Under the pieces are notes generated by a model. The model was not told the origin of the DNA. It worked only from the letters and a program-made list of their open reading frames with translations, and did no database searches. From the NCBI GenBank assembly GCA_964424945.1, contig CAYRLB010000101.1, forward strand, positions 1 through 8,847: a stretch of 8,847 bases of DNA. The letters run 5' to 3'. Of the stretch, positions 1 through 7,867 are shown piece by piece. The first letter of the stretch is position 1, and each line of letters starts with the position of its first letter. This DNA comes from WHSP01 sp964424945. GTDB lineage: Bacteria; Gemmatimonadota; Gemmatimonadetes; Longimicrobiales; Longimicrobiaceae. The position numbers and the translations under genes were made by a program.

Positions 1-641
1 CCGGTCGACCGCTGAAAGAAGATCTCCGACCCGTCCGCCGACCAGACGGGCGATGAATCGTGTTCGATGGCGGGACTCAGGAACCACCTCCGACCCGTCG
101 CCAGGTCGAACACTCCGATGAAGGATGGTATCGCGCCGATCTCAGCCTCTCCGGCGCTCCGTGCCTTGGGCGCGAGCATCACGAAGGCGATGCGCGTCCC
201 GTCCGGCGACCAGGCCGCGTGGGTGATGACGCCCATCGTGGCGAAGAGCGGCTCCGACGTCGCGAGCCCCGACGCTATCCCCTCGTCGGTGGCGAGTCGA
301 TAAAGCAATCCGTCGCGGAGGTAGAGGACCCACGCCCCGTCGGGTGATGCCGGGCCCATCTCTGCGAGATCCCACACGCCGGCGCCCCCGCCGCCATCGA
401 CTTTCGCCGCCGCATATCCCGGCGCGCTTGCAGTGTAGAGTGCGCGGGTCTCGCCACTTTCATGCGTCCAGAGAAGCGTCCGGCCCGAGGCAACGAGCTC
501 GATTGGTGAGGAGGTGGCCATCCCCATCGCCGCGCTGTGCGCCAGCGGCTGCGCAGAAGAAGTTACCGCGATACCGAAGAGCGTCGATCCTACAAAAGTG
601 GCCGAAGCCAGCGATCGGATGACATTTCTGTAGATGCACAT
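1..641 (-). CDS. Exported beta-propeller protein, probable S9-family (prolyl oligopeptidase/DPP-IV-like) peptidase, N-terminal part
   Basis: The gene is cut by the left edge; 213 residues are visible. The ATG at 641-639 has an AAGGA Shine-Dalgarno site at 655-651, nine bases upstream. Residues 1-10 are a short basic stretch (MCIYRNVIRS). A hydrophobic segment follows to about residue 29, with a plausible signal-peptidase site after SSA (residue 30), so the protein is probably exported. The mature part carries propeller blade repeats of the type W-S-P-D-G-x-x-I-A-F: ASPDGAWVLYL at 98-108, AWSPDGTRIAFV at 143-154 and VWSADGSEIFF at 199-209. Such TolB/WD40-like blades form the N-terminal gating propeller of S9 peptidases. 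The catalytic Ser/Asp/His hydrolase domain would lie outside the window, so the enzyme assignment is inferred. A TolB-like or amidohydrolase-linked propeller protein is the main alternative. Export and the propeller fold are well supported; the peptidase call is moderate. Confidence 0.75.
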   Translation of the reverse strand, partial: MCIYRNVIRSLASATFVGSTLFGIAVTSSAQPLAHSAAMGMATSSPIELVASGRTLLWTHESGETRALYTASAPGYAAAKVDGGGGAGVWDLAEMGPASPDGAWVLYLRDGLLYRLATDEGIASGLATSEPLFATMGVITHAAWSPDGTRIAFVMLAPKARSAGEAEIGAIPSFIGVFDLATGRRWFLSPAIEHDSSPVWSADGSEIFFQRST

Positions 642-702
642 CTGTCGATTTCCTTGTCCAGTATGAACTTCGACCTGTCCACGGGCGCGGCTCCTCAGTG
701 TC

Positions 703-716
703 GAGGCGGCCGCCTC
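703..716. repeat. Perfect 14-bp palindrome upstream of the S9-like gene
   Basis: GAGGCGGCCGCCTC reads the same on both strands and has a NotI core. It sits 62-75 bases upstream of the ATG of the exported propeller gene, where an operator or promoter element could lie. A GC-rich 14-bp palindrome can also occur by chance in nearly 9 kb, so an operator role is only a possibility. Confidence 0.3.
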
Positions 717-782
717 TACCCGCGCCAGGAATATCTTTTTCAGTCCCTGCACTCTGATCTCGGCACCGTAACGAGCCTGGTT

Positions 783-824
783 CGGGTCGACCGGTAGCTG
801 ATCACGTGCGCCGGTCAGCACCCG
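783..824 (-). repeat. Imperfect stem-loop just beyond the minus-strand terminator
   Basis: CGGGT at 783-787 pairs with ACCCG at 820-824, and GACCGG at 789-794 pairs with CCGGTC at 811-816. This gives 11 pairs interrupted by a 1/3-base internal loop and closed by a 16-base loop. On the minus strand it directly follows the T-tract of the terminator and lies about 140 bases upstream of the S9-like start. It could be part of a long 5' leader or an operator. No known riboswitch class was recognised. Confidence 0.3.
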
Positions 825-867
825 AAAAACGAAGCGCCGCCCCCTCTTCCATGTCGAGGGGCGGCGC
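825..867 (-). terminator. Rho-independent terminator, minus strand
   Basis: Read on the minus strand, GCGCCGCCCC (867-858) pairs perfectly with GGGGCGGCGC (843-834), followed by TTCGTTTTTC. An alternative pairing gives 12 pairs with one bulged base and a 9-base loop (847-855). The T-tract lies only on the minus strand, so termination is leftward. It would end the lactate-gene transcript, although it lies 277 bases beyond the stop codon of that gene, or a separate small transcript starting in the gap. Confidence 0.8.
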
Positions 868-939
868 AGCCAGCATCAGCAGCGGACGAGCCGTTTCGGC
901 CCTGGAAGATTACACGGTCGATTGGGAAGTCTGAATTGA

Positions 940-967
940 TTGGCTATTAAAAATCATTTTTCACCAA
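940..967. promoter_or_regulatory. AT-rich dyad element in the gap downstream of the FMN dehydrogenase gene
   Basis: AAAAAT-C-ATTTTT at 949-961 is a perfect inverted repeat around one base. It is flanked by TTGG (940-943) and CCAA (964-967), so a larger dyad spans the site. The surrounding 60-70 bases are markedly AT-rich compared with the rest of the window. Such a patch could be a promoter or UP region or a protein-binding site. I could not assign -35/-10 boxes with acceptable spacing, so the role is unproven. Confidence 0.3.
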
Positions 968-2383
968 CTATTATGAAGTGATACCGAGGATTGGCTTTCG
1001 CAACAGTCGTTCCATTACTTCGCCGGATGTCGGTCTGCTTTGAACGTCGTCGGCCTGCGAAAGGGCCGGATGACAGCGAGCTCGGCAAGAAAACACCCTC
1101 TGGATTCGCATTTTCGGTTTTCGCCGATGAGCAAGGCGCCGACCTACACCCTCGGTCGGGTCCACTCGGAAGGGACGTCCACCAGCGAACGGTCGAGCGC
1201 ATCGATCGACGACACGCCGAGCAGTCGGACGGTCCGGACGAGCTCCTCGCGCAGAATTTCGATCGCGCGCGCTGCCCCGGCACTCCCAGCCGCGGCGACA
1301 CCGTACATGTAGGCACGACCGACGAGGACCGCCCGGGCACCGAGGCAGAGCGCCTTCGCGACATCCGACCCGTGCCGGATTCCGCTGTCGAAGAGCACCT
1401 CCGTCTCCTCTCCGACCGCCTCGACTACCGCCGGGAGCACCCGGATCGACGCAGCGACGCCATCGAGCTGGCGGCCGCCATGATTCGAGACGACGATCCC
1501 TGCCGCTCCCATATCGACGGCGCGCCGGGCATCGTCGACGGTGTAGATGCCCTTGATGACAATCGGCCCGTCCCACACCTCGCGGATCCATTCGAGATCG
1601 TCCCAGCAGACGCTCGAGTTGGAGAGCGCGCCGGCGACATCGGCATAACTCATCGGGCCCTTTCCGGGCAGCACCACGTTCGGGAAGCTCATCAGCCCCC
1701 CGTCGCCGTAGAAGCCTGCCAGCCAGCCCGGCTTCCGCAGAATCTGTCCGAGATAGGGCACCTTCCCGAAAGCGCTCGGCCCGATCAGCTCGCGCAGGCC
1801 ATTCCGAACGTCGCGGACGCGATGGCCCGCCACCGGGGTGTCGATCGTCACCACCAGGACGCTGTATCCCGCCGCCTTCGCCCGCTCGATCCCGGCGAGT
1901 GACACCTCCCGCGGCCCCGCCAGATAGAGCTGATACCAGACCGGGCCCTTCGTCGCCGCGCTCACCTCCTCCAACGGAGTGCCGCCGAAAGTCGAGAGGA
2001 TGTACCCGGTGCCGGCATCCCCCGCCGCCCTGGCCGCCGCTTCCTCCGCGCGTGGATAGAAGAGCCGGCTGCTCCCGACCGGCGCGAAGAGGATCGGCAG
2101 CGCGAGGGGTGTTCCGACGACGGTTGTCTGGAGCGAGACATCCGGGGTCGAAACCGCGCACCAGGGCCGGAAGAGGATATCGTCGAAGGCGCGGCTGTTC
2201 TCGCGCATCGTGAACTCGCGGTCGGAGCCGCCGTCGATGTAGTCGAAAGCCATCTGCGGCAGCCGCTTACGCGCGAGATGCCGCAGATCCTCGATGCTGA
2301 CGACGTGCGGAGCGGAAAGTCTGGGTGCCAATCGACCGAGGAGGGTACGGGAGATCAGATGATAACGGGCGACGATCCGGTCA

Positions 2384-3394
<1,011 letters not shown>

Positions 3395-3702
3395 CGTGAC
3401 GTTTGAGGGGTACAGGTGCGCTCGTTTTATGGGCTGGCGCTGCGGACCACATTACCCATGAGCTTCCACATACTGCTTTGGGATGCCATCGCCTGCCGCG
3501 GATTGACTGAATTTCCAAGGTCCCGGAGCCAGTCGACAGCACTGGATCCCGAATGCCCCGCTCCGAAGGATCGGCCCGATCGGCTCGAAATCGCAAGGGT
3601 AGTCGAGGGGCGAGCGACACGGCCCGCTTCCTGAAATGAGATCTTCGCCCGGCTGAGCCCTGCCGGCCATCACCCCCATCGCAACGCTGCGGCGCCATCA
3701 GT
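3395..3702. other. 308-base divergent intergenic region between ldhA and the lipid kinase
   Basis: The promoters of both flanking genes must lie here because they diverge. I could not identify a confident sigma-70 pair for either direction. A plus-strand TTGACT near 3515 lacks a matching -10. One small inverted repeat, GATCGG-C-CCGATC at 3569-3581, could be an operator. Short open frames on both strands in this gap show no protein-like features. Confidence 0.55.
3569..3581. repeat. 13-base inverted repeat in the divergent promoter region
   Basis: GATCGG and CCGATC flank a single C. The site is about 120 bases upstream of the lipid kinase start and 175 bases upstream of the ldhA start. It has the size of a small operator half-site pair, but no regulator gene adjoins it and the match may be chance. 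Confidence 0.25.
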
Positions 3703-4599
3703 ATGAGAATCAAGCTGATCATCAATCCAAGGGACGCCGATTCGATGGCCGCTCTCCGTGCTGCGGCCGCACAGCTTCGATCCGAGGGCCATGATGTGAC
3801 CGCTCGAGTCACCTTCGAGGGGGGCGACGCGGAGCGCTTCGCCGCGGAGGCAGCCAGCGAAGGCATCGACCTTCTCCTGGTGGCGGGCGGGGATGGGACG
3901 CTGTACGAAACGGTGAACGGCCTGCTCGACCGATCATCTGCGGGTGATCCTCCCCGTCTCGGCATCGTGCCGCTCGGTACCGCGAATGACCTCGCGAACG
4001 GGTTGTTCTACCCCACACCCGTGGACGAAGCGGTCCGCTATGCGGTCGATTCCGCGTTCCGCCCCGTCGATGTGGCACGGGTGAACGACCGGCACTTCAT
4101 CAATGTGTCCACCGGGGGCTTCGGGGCCGAGGCGACGGACGAAGCGCCGGAAAGGGCGAAGCGGACGATTGGGATCCTCGCATATCTGGCGCAGGGGGTG
4201 CGGAAGTTTGCCTCTTTCGATCCGCTCGCCGCTCGCTTCACCTCCGGCGATGAGGTCATCTACGACGGAGAATTCCTCCTGTTCGGGGTCGGCAATGGCA
4301 GGCGGACGGGCGGCGGCAACTGGATCACTCCGGAGGCGGACATGGCCGATGGCCTTCTCGACCTCTGCATCGTCCTCCCTATGAGCCGCGCCGACTTTCT
4401 TCGTCTCGCCCCCGACCTCCGGGCGGGCAACCACGTCGATAACGAAAACGTTATCTACCGACAGCTTGCCCGGATTGCGATCGAAGGGGGCGAGGAGATG
4501 CGCGTCAACGCGGATGGCGAGCCTGTCGACGCACGAAAGCTTCTCTATACGGTGAGGCCGGCCGCACTCCAGTTGCCCATTCCTAGAGAAGAAGAGTGA
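3703..4599 (+). CDS. yegS: YegS-like lipid kinase (diacylglycerol kinase catalytic domain)
   Basis: This 298-residue protein is close in length and sequence to E. coli YegS (299 residues), a lipid kinase that phosphorylates phosphatidylglycerol in vitro. The order of motifs is LIINPR (5-10), the nucleotide-binding AGGDGTLYE (61-69), PLGTANDLANG (90-100), NVSTGGFG (134-141), FGVGNGRRTGGG (194-205), a metal-site-like ADGLLDL (215-221) and the C-terminal NADGEP (269-274). Together these define the DAGK catalytic fold. The 'STGGFG...ETPE'-like block around 136-150 is typical of the YegS branch rather than of DgkB or sphingosine kinases. No transmembrane helix is present, so a cytosolic or peripheral membrane enzyme is expected. 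The ATG at 3703 begins right at the family N-terminus, but no clear Shine-Dalgarno site precedes it. The gene stands alone, diverges from ldhA, and ends shortly before a hairpin at 4623-4653. The physiological lipid substrate cannot be read from sequence. Confidence 0.92.
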   Translation: MRIKLIINPRDADSMAALRAAAAQLRSEGHDVTARVTFEGGDAERFAAEAASEGIDLLLVAGGDGTLYETVNGLLDRSSAGDPPRLGIVPLGTANDLANGLFYPTPVDEAVRYAVDSAFRPVDVARVNDRHFINVSTGGFGAEATDEAPERAKRTIGILAYLAQGVRKFASFDPLAARFTSGDEVIYDGEFLLFGVGNGRRTGGGNWITPEADMADGLLDLCIVLPMSRADFLRLAPDLRAGNHVDNENVIYRQLARIAIEGGEEMRVNADGEPVDARKLLYTVRPAALQLPIPREEE

Positions 4600-4622
4600 G
4601 TTCCGACCCTAACCGAGGGTAG

Positions 4623-4653
4623 ATCGGGAAGGGTAGTTTCTGCCCTTCCCGAT
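4623..4653. terminator. 14-bp hairpin between convergent genes, candidate bidirectional terminator
   Basis: ATCGGGAAGGGTAG (4623-4636) and CTGCCCTTCCCGAT (4640-4653) form a 14-pair stem, counting one T-G wobble, around a 3-base loop (TTT). It starts 24 bases after the lipid kinase stop and ends 41 bases before the stop of the convergent lipoprotein gene. Neither side has a T-tract (TCCCCC on the plus side), so it is not a textbook intrinsic terminator. A small ACCCT/AGGGT hairpin at 4606-4620 adjoins it. Position favours termination or 3'-end protection for both transcripts. Confidence 0.6.
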
Positions 4654-4693
4654 TCCCCCGCCGTGCACCGGGAAAAGACGCTTCCCCTTCACG

Positions 4694-5317
4694 TCAGCTG
4701 TTTGCGGTCCAGCTCTGGGTGACATCCACCGACTGACTGCAGACGCTACCCGTGATCGATCGCGAGGCTGCGCCCTGCTGCAGGGAGAAGTCCGCCTCTA
4801 TGTCGATGAGGCAGGTGCCCTGCTTGCCATTGCTCATATCGTACTCGAGGGAGCCGGCATAACTCTGGGTCCCGCTGACGAGGGCGACGCCCGCGTGGCG
4901 GCTGGCCCCGAACACGACCGCACCCGTCAGCGCGATTTCGACATCATCGTCCGACTCGAATCTGCAGGCGGAATATGTCGCCGTCGCGTCCAGACCGACA
5001 TCGATCGTCGGCGCCTCGGTATCGAACCGGTAGCTGCCCGTCCCCGTAATCCCGGCGGTGCCGCCAAGGTCACATTCCCCCGAGAAGCTGAAGCTGCCCG
5101 AGTGCTCGAGGATGTCGGTCGACGGACGGGTAGGCGTGAGGTTGAGATAGGGGGAGCCTGACTGGTGCTGATTCACGACTTCCAGACCCGCGTCGTCCAC
5201 CGCCAGCACGATGGCCCGGATCTCGGAAGGTGTCAGGGACGACGTGGGATCGGTTGTCTTGTCACACCCGGCGGCCACGACGGCGGTCAGGGCGAGGGCG
5301 ATGAATTTTCCGCGCAT
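4694..5317 (-). CDS. Small secreted lipoprotein with four cysteines, function unknown
   Basis: The protein has 207 residues. The start at ATG 5317 is chosen because GAGGTGA lies eight bases upstream (5332-5326) and a lipoprotein signal follows at once. The signal consists of MRGK, a hydrophobic stretch FIALALTAVV, and a lipobox AAGC with the lipidated cysteine at residue 18. The open frame continues upstream to 5509, but that part is unlike a signal region. The mature chain is rich in Gly, Ser, Thr and Asp and looks like beta strands, with cysteines at 82 (GECDLGG), 118 (SACRF), 169 (GTCLID) and 193 (GSVCSQS) that could form two disulfides. The spacing CxxGG ... GxCxID ... GxVC resembles hypothetical lipoproteins I recall from Gemmatimonadota; this is memory, not a search. 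Asp follows the lipidated Cys, an inner-membrane retention signal in E. coli whose meaning is uncertain here. The gene converges on the lipid kinase gene. Confidence 0.82.
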   Translation of the reverse strand: MRGKFIALALTAVVAAGCDKTTDPTSSLTPSEIRAIVLAVDDAGLEVVNQHQSGSPYLNLTPTRPSTDILEHSGSFSFSGECDLGGTAGITGTGSYRFDTEAPTIDVGLDATATYSACRFESDDDVEIALTGAVVFGASRHAGVALVSGTQSYAGSLEYDMSNGKQGTCLIDIEADFSLQQGAASRSITGSVCSQSVDVTQSWTANS

Positions 5318-5675
5318 AGGTAGTGTCACCTCGATCGGAGTTGATGAACCGCGGAGGGGCGTCAGCTTCCCGGCGCCGCGGCGTGTGGTGCCGTGGGGGA
5401 TCATGGCACCGGCAGATCCGACGCAGCAAGCTGCACACCAACCCTCCCCGGAAGGTCCCGATCGTACCGAAGTGTCTGAATACGATGGGGTTATCGGCCG
5501 GCGGGACAACTGGGGGACGAAAGGAAAGACGAATCGCTGTCTCCGGATGAGGACATCGGCAGAAGCTCATGGCACCGGGAAGGCGGTCAGCGCTGCTCGG
5601 AACGAGGGCGATGCCGGGGGACGGTCTTCAGGGATATGCGAATGTGGGTGGTAGCTGCCTCGCCGCTCGAGCCAG
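5318..5675. other. 358-base divergent intergenic region
   Basis: This gap separates the lipoprotein (minus) from the DUF4112 gene (plus) and must hold promoters for both. No convincing -35/-10 pair was found. Structure seen: a GCAGC-AA-GCTGC inverted repeat at 5423-5434, and the 12-mer TCATGGCACCGG repeated directly at 5401-5412 and 5567-5578. Overlapping open frames (for example plus 5211-5654 and minus 5262-5570) have low-complexity, arginine- and proline-rich translations and are taken as chance frames. Confidence 0.5.
5401..5578 (+). repeat. Pair of 12-base direct repeats in the divergent gap
   Basis: TCATGGCACCGG occurs at 5401-5412 and again at 5567-5578, 166 bases apart and in the same orientation, both within the 358-base gap between divergent genes. 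A 12-base exact repeat in so short a stretch is mildly unexpected. It could be a pair of regulator sites or a remnant duplication; the flanks differ. Confidence 0.35.
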
Positions 5676-6239
5676 ATGAACCCCGGCAGGTCTGGCCCGG
5701 ATTTCTCGTCACTGCCAATGGCAGCTCTGTCCTCTCCTCCGCCGACTCGCGATTTGACCGCAAGAGACTTCCGCGGCGCAGCCCGCTGGACCGCCGCCAC
5801 TCAACGATCCGATCGTCTGGCGCACCTTCTGGACACAGCGTTTCGCGTCCCCGGCACGCGAATGCGCTTCGGGATCGACCCGATCCTGGGGCTCATACCG
5901 GGGGTGGGTGACGCAGCAGGGCTCGTGCTTTCCGCTTACATCGTCATCGAAGGGTGGCGGAGCGGCGCCTCGCGGGCCGTCCTGCTCCGTATGCTCTTCA
6001 ATGTTGCCGTCGATGCCATCTTCTCCGTTGTGCCCTTGCTGGGCGACCTGCTCGACGCGGGCTGGAAGGCGAATAGTCGCAATATGGCTCTGCTGAAACG
6101 CCATCTCGCCGACCCCGGCCGGGCGGATTCCGCGAGCCGCGCATTCATCGCGCTCGTTCTGGCAGGCCTGCTCATCCTGATCGCTGCGACGGCCATGGGG
6201 ACGGTGATCGTCATCCGCTGGATTGCAGGTCTCTTCTGA
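5676..6239 (+). CDS. DUF4112 family membrane protein
   Basis: The protein has up to 187 residues and carries the DUF4112 signature: LLDTAFRVPGTRMRFGIDPILGLIPGVGD spans 51-79, then RMLFNVAVDAIFSVVPLLGDLLDAGWKANSRN spans 105-136. The PGT-R-FG-DP-GLIPGVGD and GDL-D-WKAN-RN blocks are diagnostic of this uncharacterised family. Hydrophobic stretches at about 66-92 and 105-125 may be membrane-embedded or re-entrant. A clear C-terminal transmembrane helix covers about 156-183 and ends RWIAGLF. The first 30 residues are poorly conserved and rich in Pro and Ser. ATG at 5676 or the internal ATG at 5718 (residue 15) could be the start, and neither has a good Shine-Dalgarno site. The function of the family is unknown to me. 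The gene appears to be a single unit, with a weak terminator about 95 bases downstream and the P450 gene beyond. Confidence 0.88.
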   Translation: MNPGRSGPDFSSLPMAALSSPPPTRDLTARDFRGAARWTAATQRSDRLAHLLDTAFRVPGTRMRFGIDPILGLIPGVGDAAGLVLSAYIVIEGWRSGASRAVLLRMLFNVAVDAIFSVVPLLGDLLDAGWKANSRNMALLKRHLADPGRADSASRAFIALVLAGLLILIAATAMGTVIVIRWIAGLF

Positions 6240-6332
6240 CCGCTCGCATCCTTTTCTCCCCCTCTCGGGCCGCGTTGCCGGAGCCCGCCCGCAACTGGCA
6301 CCCCGACGGATTCTCGAATACCTTTCACCATC

Positions 6333-6352
6333 GCCGCACCGATGCGGCTTTT
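6333..6352 (+). terminator. Weak rho-independent terminator after the DUF4112 gene
   Basis: GCCGCA (6333-6338) pairs with TGCGGC (6343-6348) around the tetraloop CCGA and is followed by TTTT at 6349-6352. The stem has only six pairs and the T-run is short, so efficiency is uncertain. Its place in the gap between the DUF4112 and P450 genes would separate the two transcripts. Confidence 0.45.
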
Positions 6353-6489
6353 GAAGCGCTGAACCGCTGTGCCGCATTGCCCACCGCGCTCTTCGACACT
6401 CCTCCTTCGCGTGGCCATCTGTCATCCGGTCGCCGTCCGGAACCCGGCTTCTATCTGTTGATAACGGCCGTCTCCCCCCCGCCGGTCCC

Positions 6490-6501
6490 AGGAGTTATCG
6501 A
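6490..6501 (+). promoter_or_regulatory. Ribosome binding site of the P450 gene
   Basis: AGGAG at 6490-6494 lies seven bases before the ATG at 6502. It is the best Shine-Dalgarno match on the plus strand of this window and fixes the P450 start. A GATAAC about 30 bases upstream resembles a -10 box but lacks a matching -35. Confidence 0.75.
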
Positions 6502-7848
6502 ATGACAACGCCCGCGCCCGCTCCCGTTCCCGAGTTCCGGCCGCGCGACCTGCCGGAGGCCGGAAAAGGGTCGCTCGCTGACCCGAACCTGCTGGTGATG
6601 GTGGCCGGACGCGCACATGGCGGTCTTGCACGGGTCCGTGATCATCGCAGGAGCTTTATCGCGGTCACCGACCTCGGCTTGATACGGGAAGTCCTTCTGA
6701 GTCGCCAGGCGAACTACCGCCGCGCGAATGGCTTCGGAAAACCCCTTCTGGGGGAGAGCCTGCTCACCACCGCCGGCTCCGACTGGCAGCGTCGCCGCCG
6801 GAAGATGGGGAGCCTGTTCAGGTTCGACAAACTCGACACCCTCGCGCCCCTGGTGCGTGAGGAGACGAGCCGCGCGCTCGATCGCTGGGCCGAACTTGCC
6901 AGGGCGGGCGAGCCGCTGAACATCGCAGAGGAAGCGTATCTCATGGTGATCCGCACCCTCACCGCGGCGATCTTCAGCTCGATGGACGTGGAAGAGCGGG
7001 AACGGCTCGGCTGGGCGATAGTCGAAGGACTTCGTCAGACGCACCGCCGGAACGAGGATCTCTTCCATCTTCCGCGCGCGATCCCGACGCCGCAGAATCG
7101 CCGCCTCACGCGCACGATGCAGTCAGTCGATGGCATCATCCGGGGTGAGATCGAGCGCCGGCGCGCGATATCGGATGATCACCCGCGCGACCTCCTGCGG
7201 GCGATGTTCGCCGTTCGCGACCCAGAGAGCGGTGCAACGATGGATGATGCCGCGATTCTGGAAGAGATCAGGGCTCTTCTGGCGGCGGGAATCGATACGA
7301 CCGCAGCGGTGCTGTCACGTACCCTTGAGCTTGTATCGACGAGCAAGGATGTCGCGTTCAGCTGGCATGCGGAGGTGGATTATCAGCTTCACGGGCGTGC
7401 GCCCGAGCGGCGGGATCTCGATCGGCTCACGCGGCTGACGCAGATCGTGAACGAAACTCTGCGGCTCTACCCGCCCGTTCCGACAATCAGCCGGGAGTGC
7501 ATCGTTCCCGATGTGCTGGGCGGGCATGAGATAGCGGCCGGTACGCGCCTTCAGCTTTCGGTGCTGGCCGTTCACCGCGACGAGCGCTTCTGGGCCGACC
7601 CCGACGAGTTCCGTCCGGGCCGCTTCGCACGGGACTGGCCCCGCCACGCCCATCTTCCCTTCGGGCTCGGCCAGCATGCGTGCGTGGCCAGCAACTTTGC
7701 CCTCACGCAGCTCTTATCGATGCTGGCTCTGATCGGTCAGCGCTTCCGCTTCGAAGTGACCGCAGAGGATGCCTCCGCAAAGGAGAGCCACCACCGGCGC
7801 GAGGAGGGCGCCGCCGGGCCCATGCTTCGGGTAATTTCACGAAGCTGA
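6502..7848 (+). CDS. Cytochrome P450 monooxygenase
   Basis: This complete 448-residue P450 is a heme-thiolate monooxygenase that needs external electron donors; no ferredoxin or reductase gene is in the window. Motifs in order are the C-helix WQRRR (95-99), the I-helix oxygen-activating AAGIDTTAA (261-269), the K-helix ETLR (318-321) within NETLRLYPPVP, the PERF-like FRPGRF (370-375), and the heme loop FGLGQHACVA (387-396) with the thiolate ligand Cys394. That loop fits the general family pattern, but the glycine usual two residues after the cysteine is Ala396, and the acidic residue usual a few positions later is Gln403 (NFALTQ). The position before the Cys loop turn has His392, as in some bacterial P450s. 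No N-terminal membrane anchor is seen, so the enzyme should be soluble; the first 12 residues are Pro- and Ala-rich. The K-helix 'LRLYPPVP' resembles fatty-acid or terpenoid-type families, but the substrate is unknown. The stop lies 19 bases from that of the convergent neighbour. Confidence 0.95.
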   Translation: MTTPAPAPVPEFRPRDLPEAGKGSLADPNLLVMVAGRAHGGLARVRDHRRSFIAVTDLGLIREVLLSRQANYRRANGFGKPLLGESLLTTAGSDWQRRRRKMGSLFRFDKLDTLAPLVREETSRALDRWAELARAGEPLNIAEEAYLMVIRTLTAAIFSSMDVEERERLGWAIVEGLRQTHRRNEDLFHLPRAIPTPQNRRLTRTMQSVDGIIRGEIERRRAISDDHPRDLLRAMFAVRDPESGATMDDAAILEEIRALLAAGIDTTAAVLSRTLELVSTSKDVAFSWHAEVDYQLHGRAPERRDLDRLTRLTQIVNETLRLYPPVPTISRECIVPDVLGGHEIAAGTRLQLSVLAVHRDERFWADPDEFRPGRFARDWPRHAHLPFGLGQHACVASNFALTQLLSMLALIGQRFRFEVTAEDASAKESHHRREEGAAGPMLRVISRS

Positions 7849-7867
7849 TTCGGCCGAGGGGGTTACG

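Larger units (their letters stand above)
642..1143. other. 502-base intergenic gap with terminator and dyads, no convincing gene
   Basis: This gap lies between the start of the S9-like gene and the stop of the FMN dehydrogenase gene, both on the minus strand. It contains a perfect 14-bp palindrome at 703-716, an imperfect stem at 783-824, a strong minus-strand terminator at 825-867, and an AT-rich patch around 925-990 holding a dyad at 940-967. Open frames crossing the area have no recognisable protein features and look like chance frames of GC-rich DNA. Only a 14-codon minus-strand mini-frame (MERLLRKPILGITS) precedes the AT-rich patch, and it has no supporting evidence. No clear promoter could be named. 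Confidence 0.6.

Noticed and set aside
1..10. CCGGTCGACC at the left end matches the reverse complement of 785-794
   Set aside because: It is a 10-base GC-rich match containing a SalI palindrome and is expected by chance. One copy is inside a coding region.
991..1902. Plus-strand open frame of 303 codons opposite the FMN dehydrogenase gene
   Set aside because: It is antisense to a well-supported gene, has no recognisable domain, and its composition mirrors the codon pattern of the true gene.
971..2161. Long minus-strand open frame (396 codons) in another frame of the FMN dehydrogenase gene
   Set aside because: The translation is Arg/Gly/Pro-rich with no motifs, while the overlapping frame encodes a complete enzyme with all catalytic residues. 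It is a typical GC-rich shadow.
3416..3679. Short open frames on both strands of the ldhA-yegS gap
   Set aside because: They are 72-75 codons with no conserved features, contradict each other across strands, and lie where promoters are expected.
5318..5509. Upstream extension of the lipoprotein frame to a start at 5509
   Set aside because: It would bury the lipoprotein signal 65 residues into the chain. A good GAGGTGA site precedes the ATG at 5317, directly before the signal.
5211..5654. Plus-strand 147-codon frame across the gap between the lipoprotein and DUF4112 genes
   Set aside because: It partly overlaps the lipoprotein antisense, has a low-complexity translation without domain features, and has no ribosome binding site of note.
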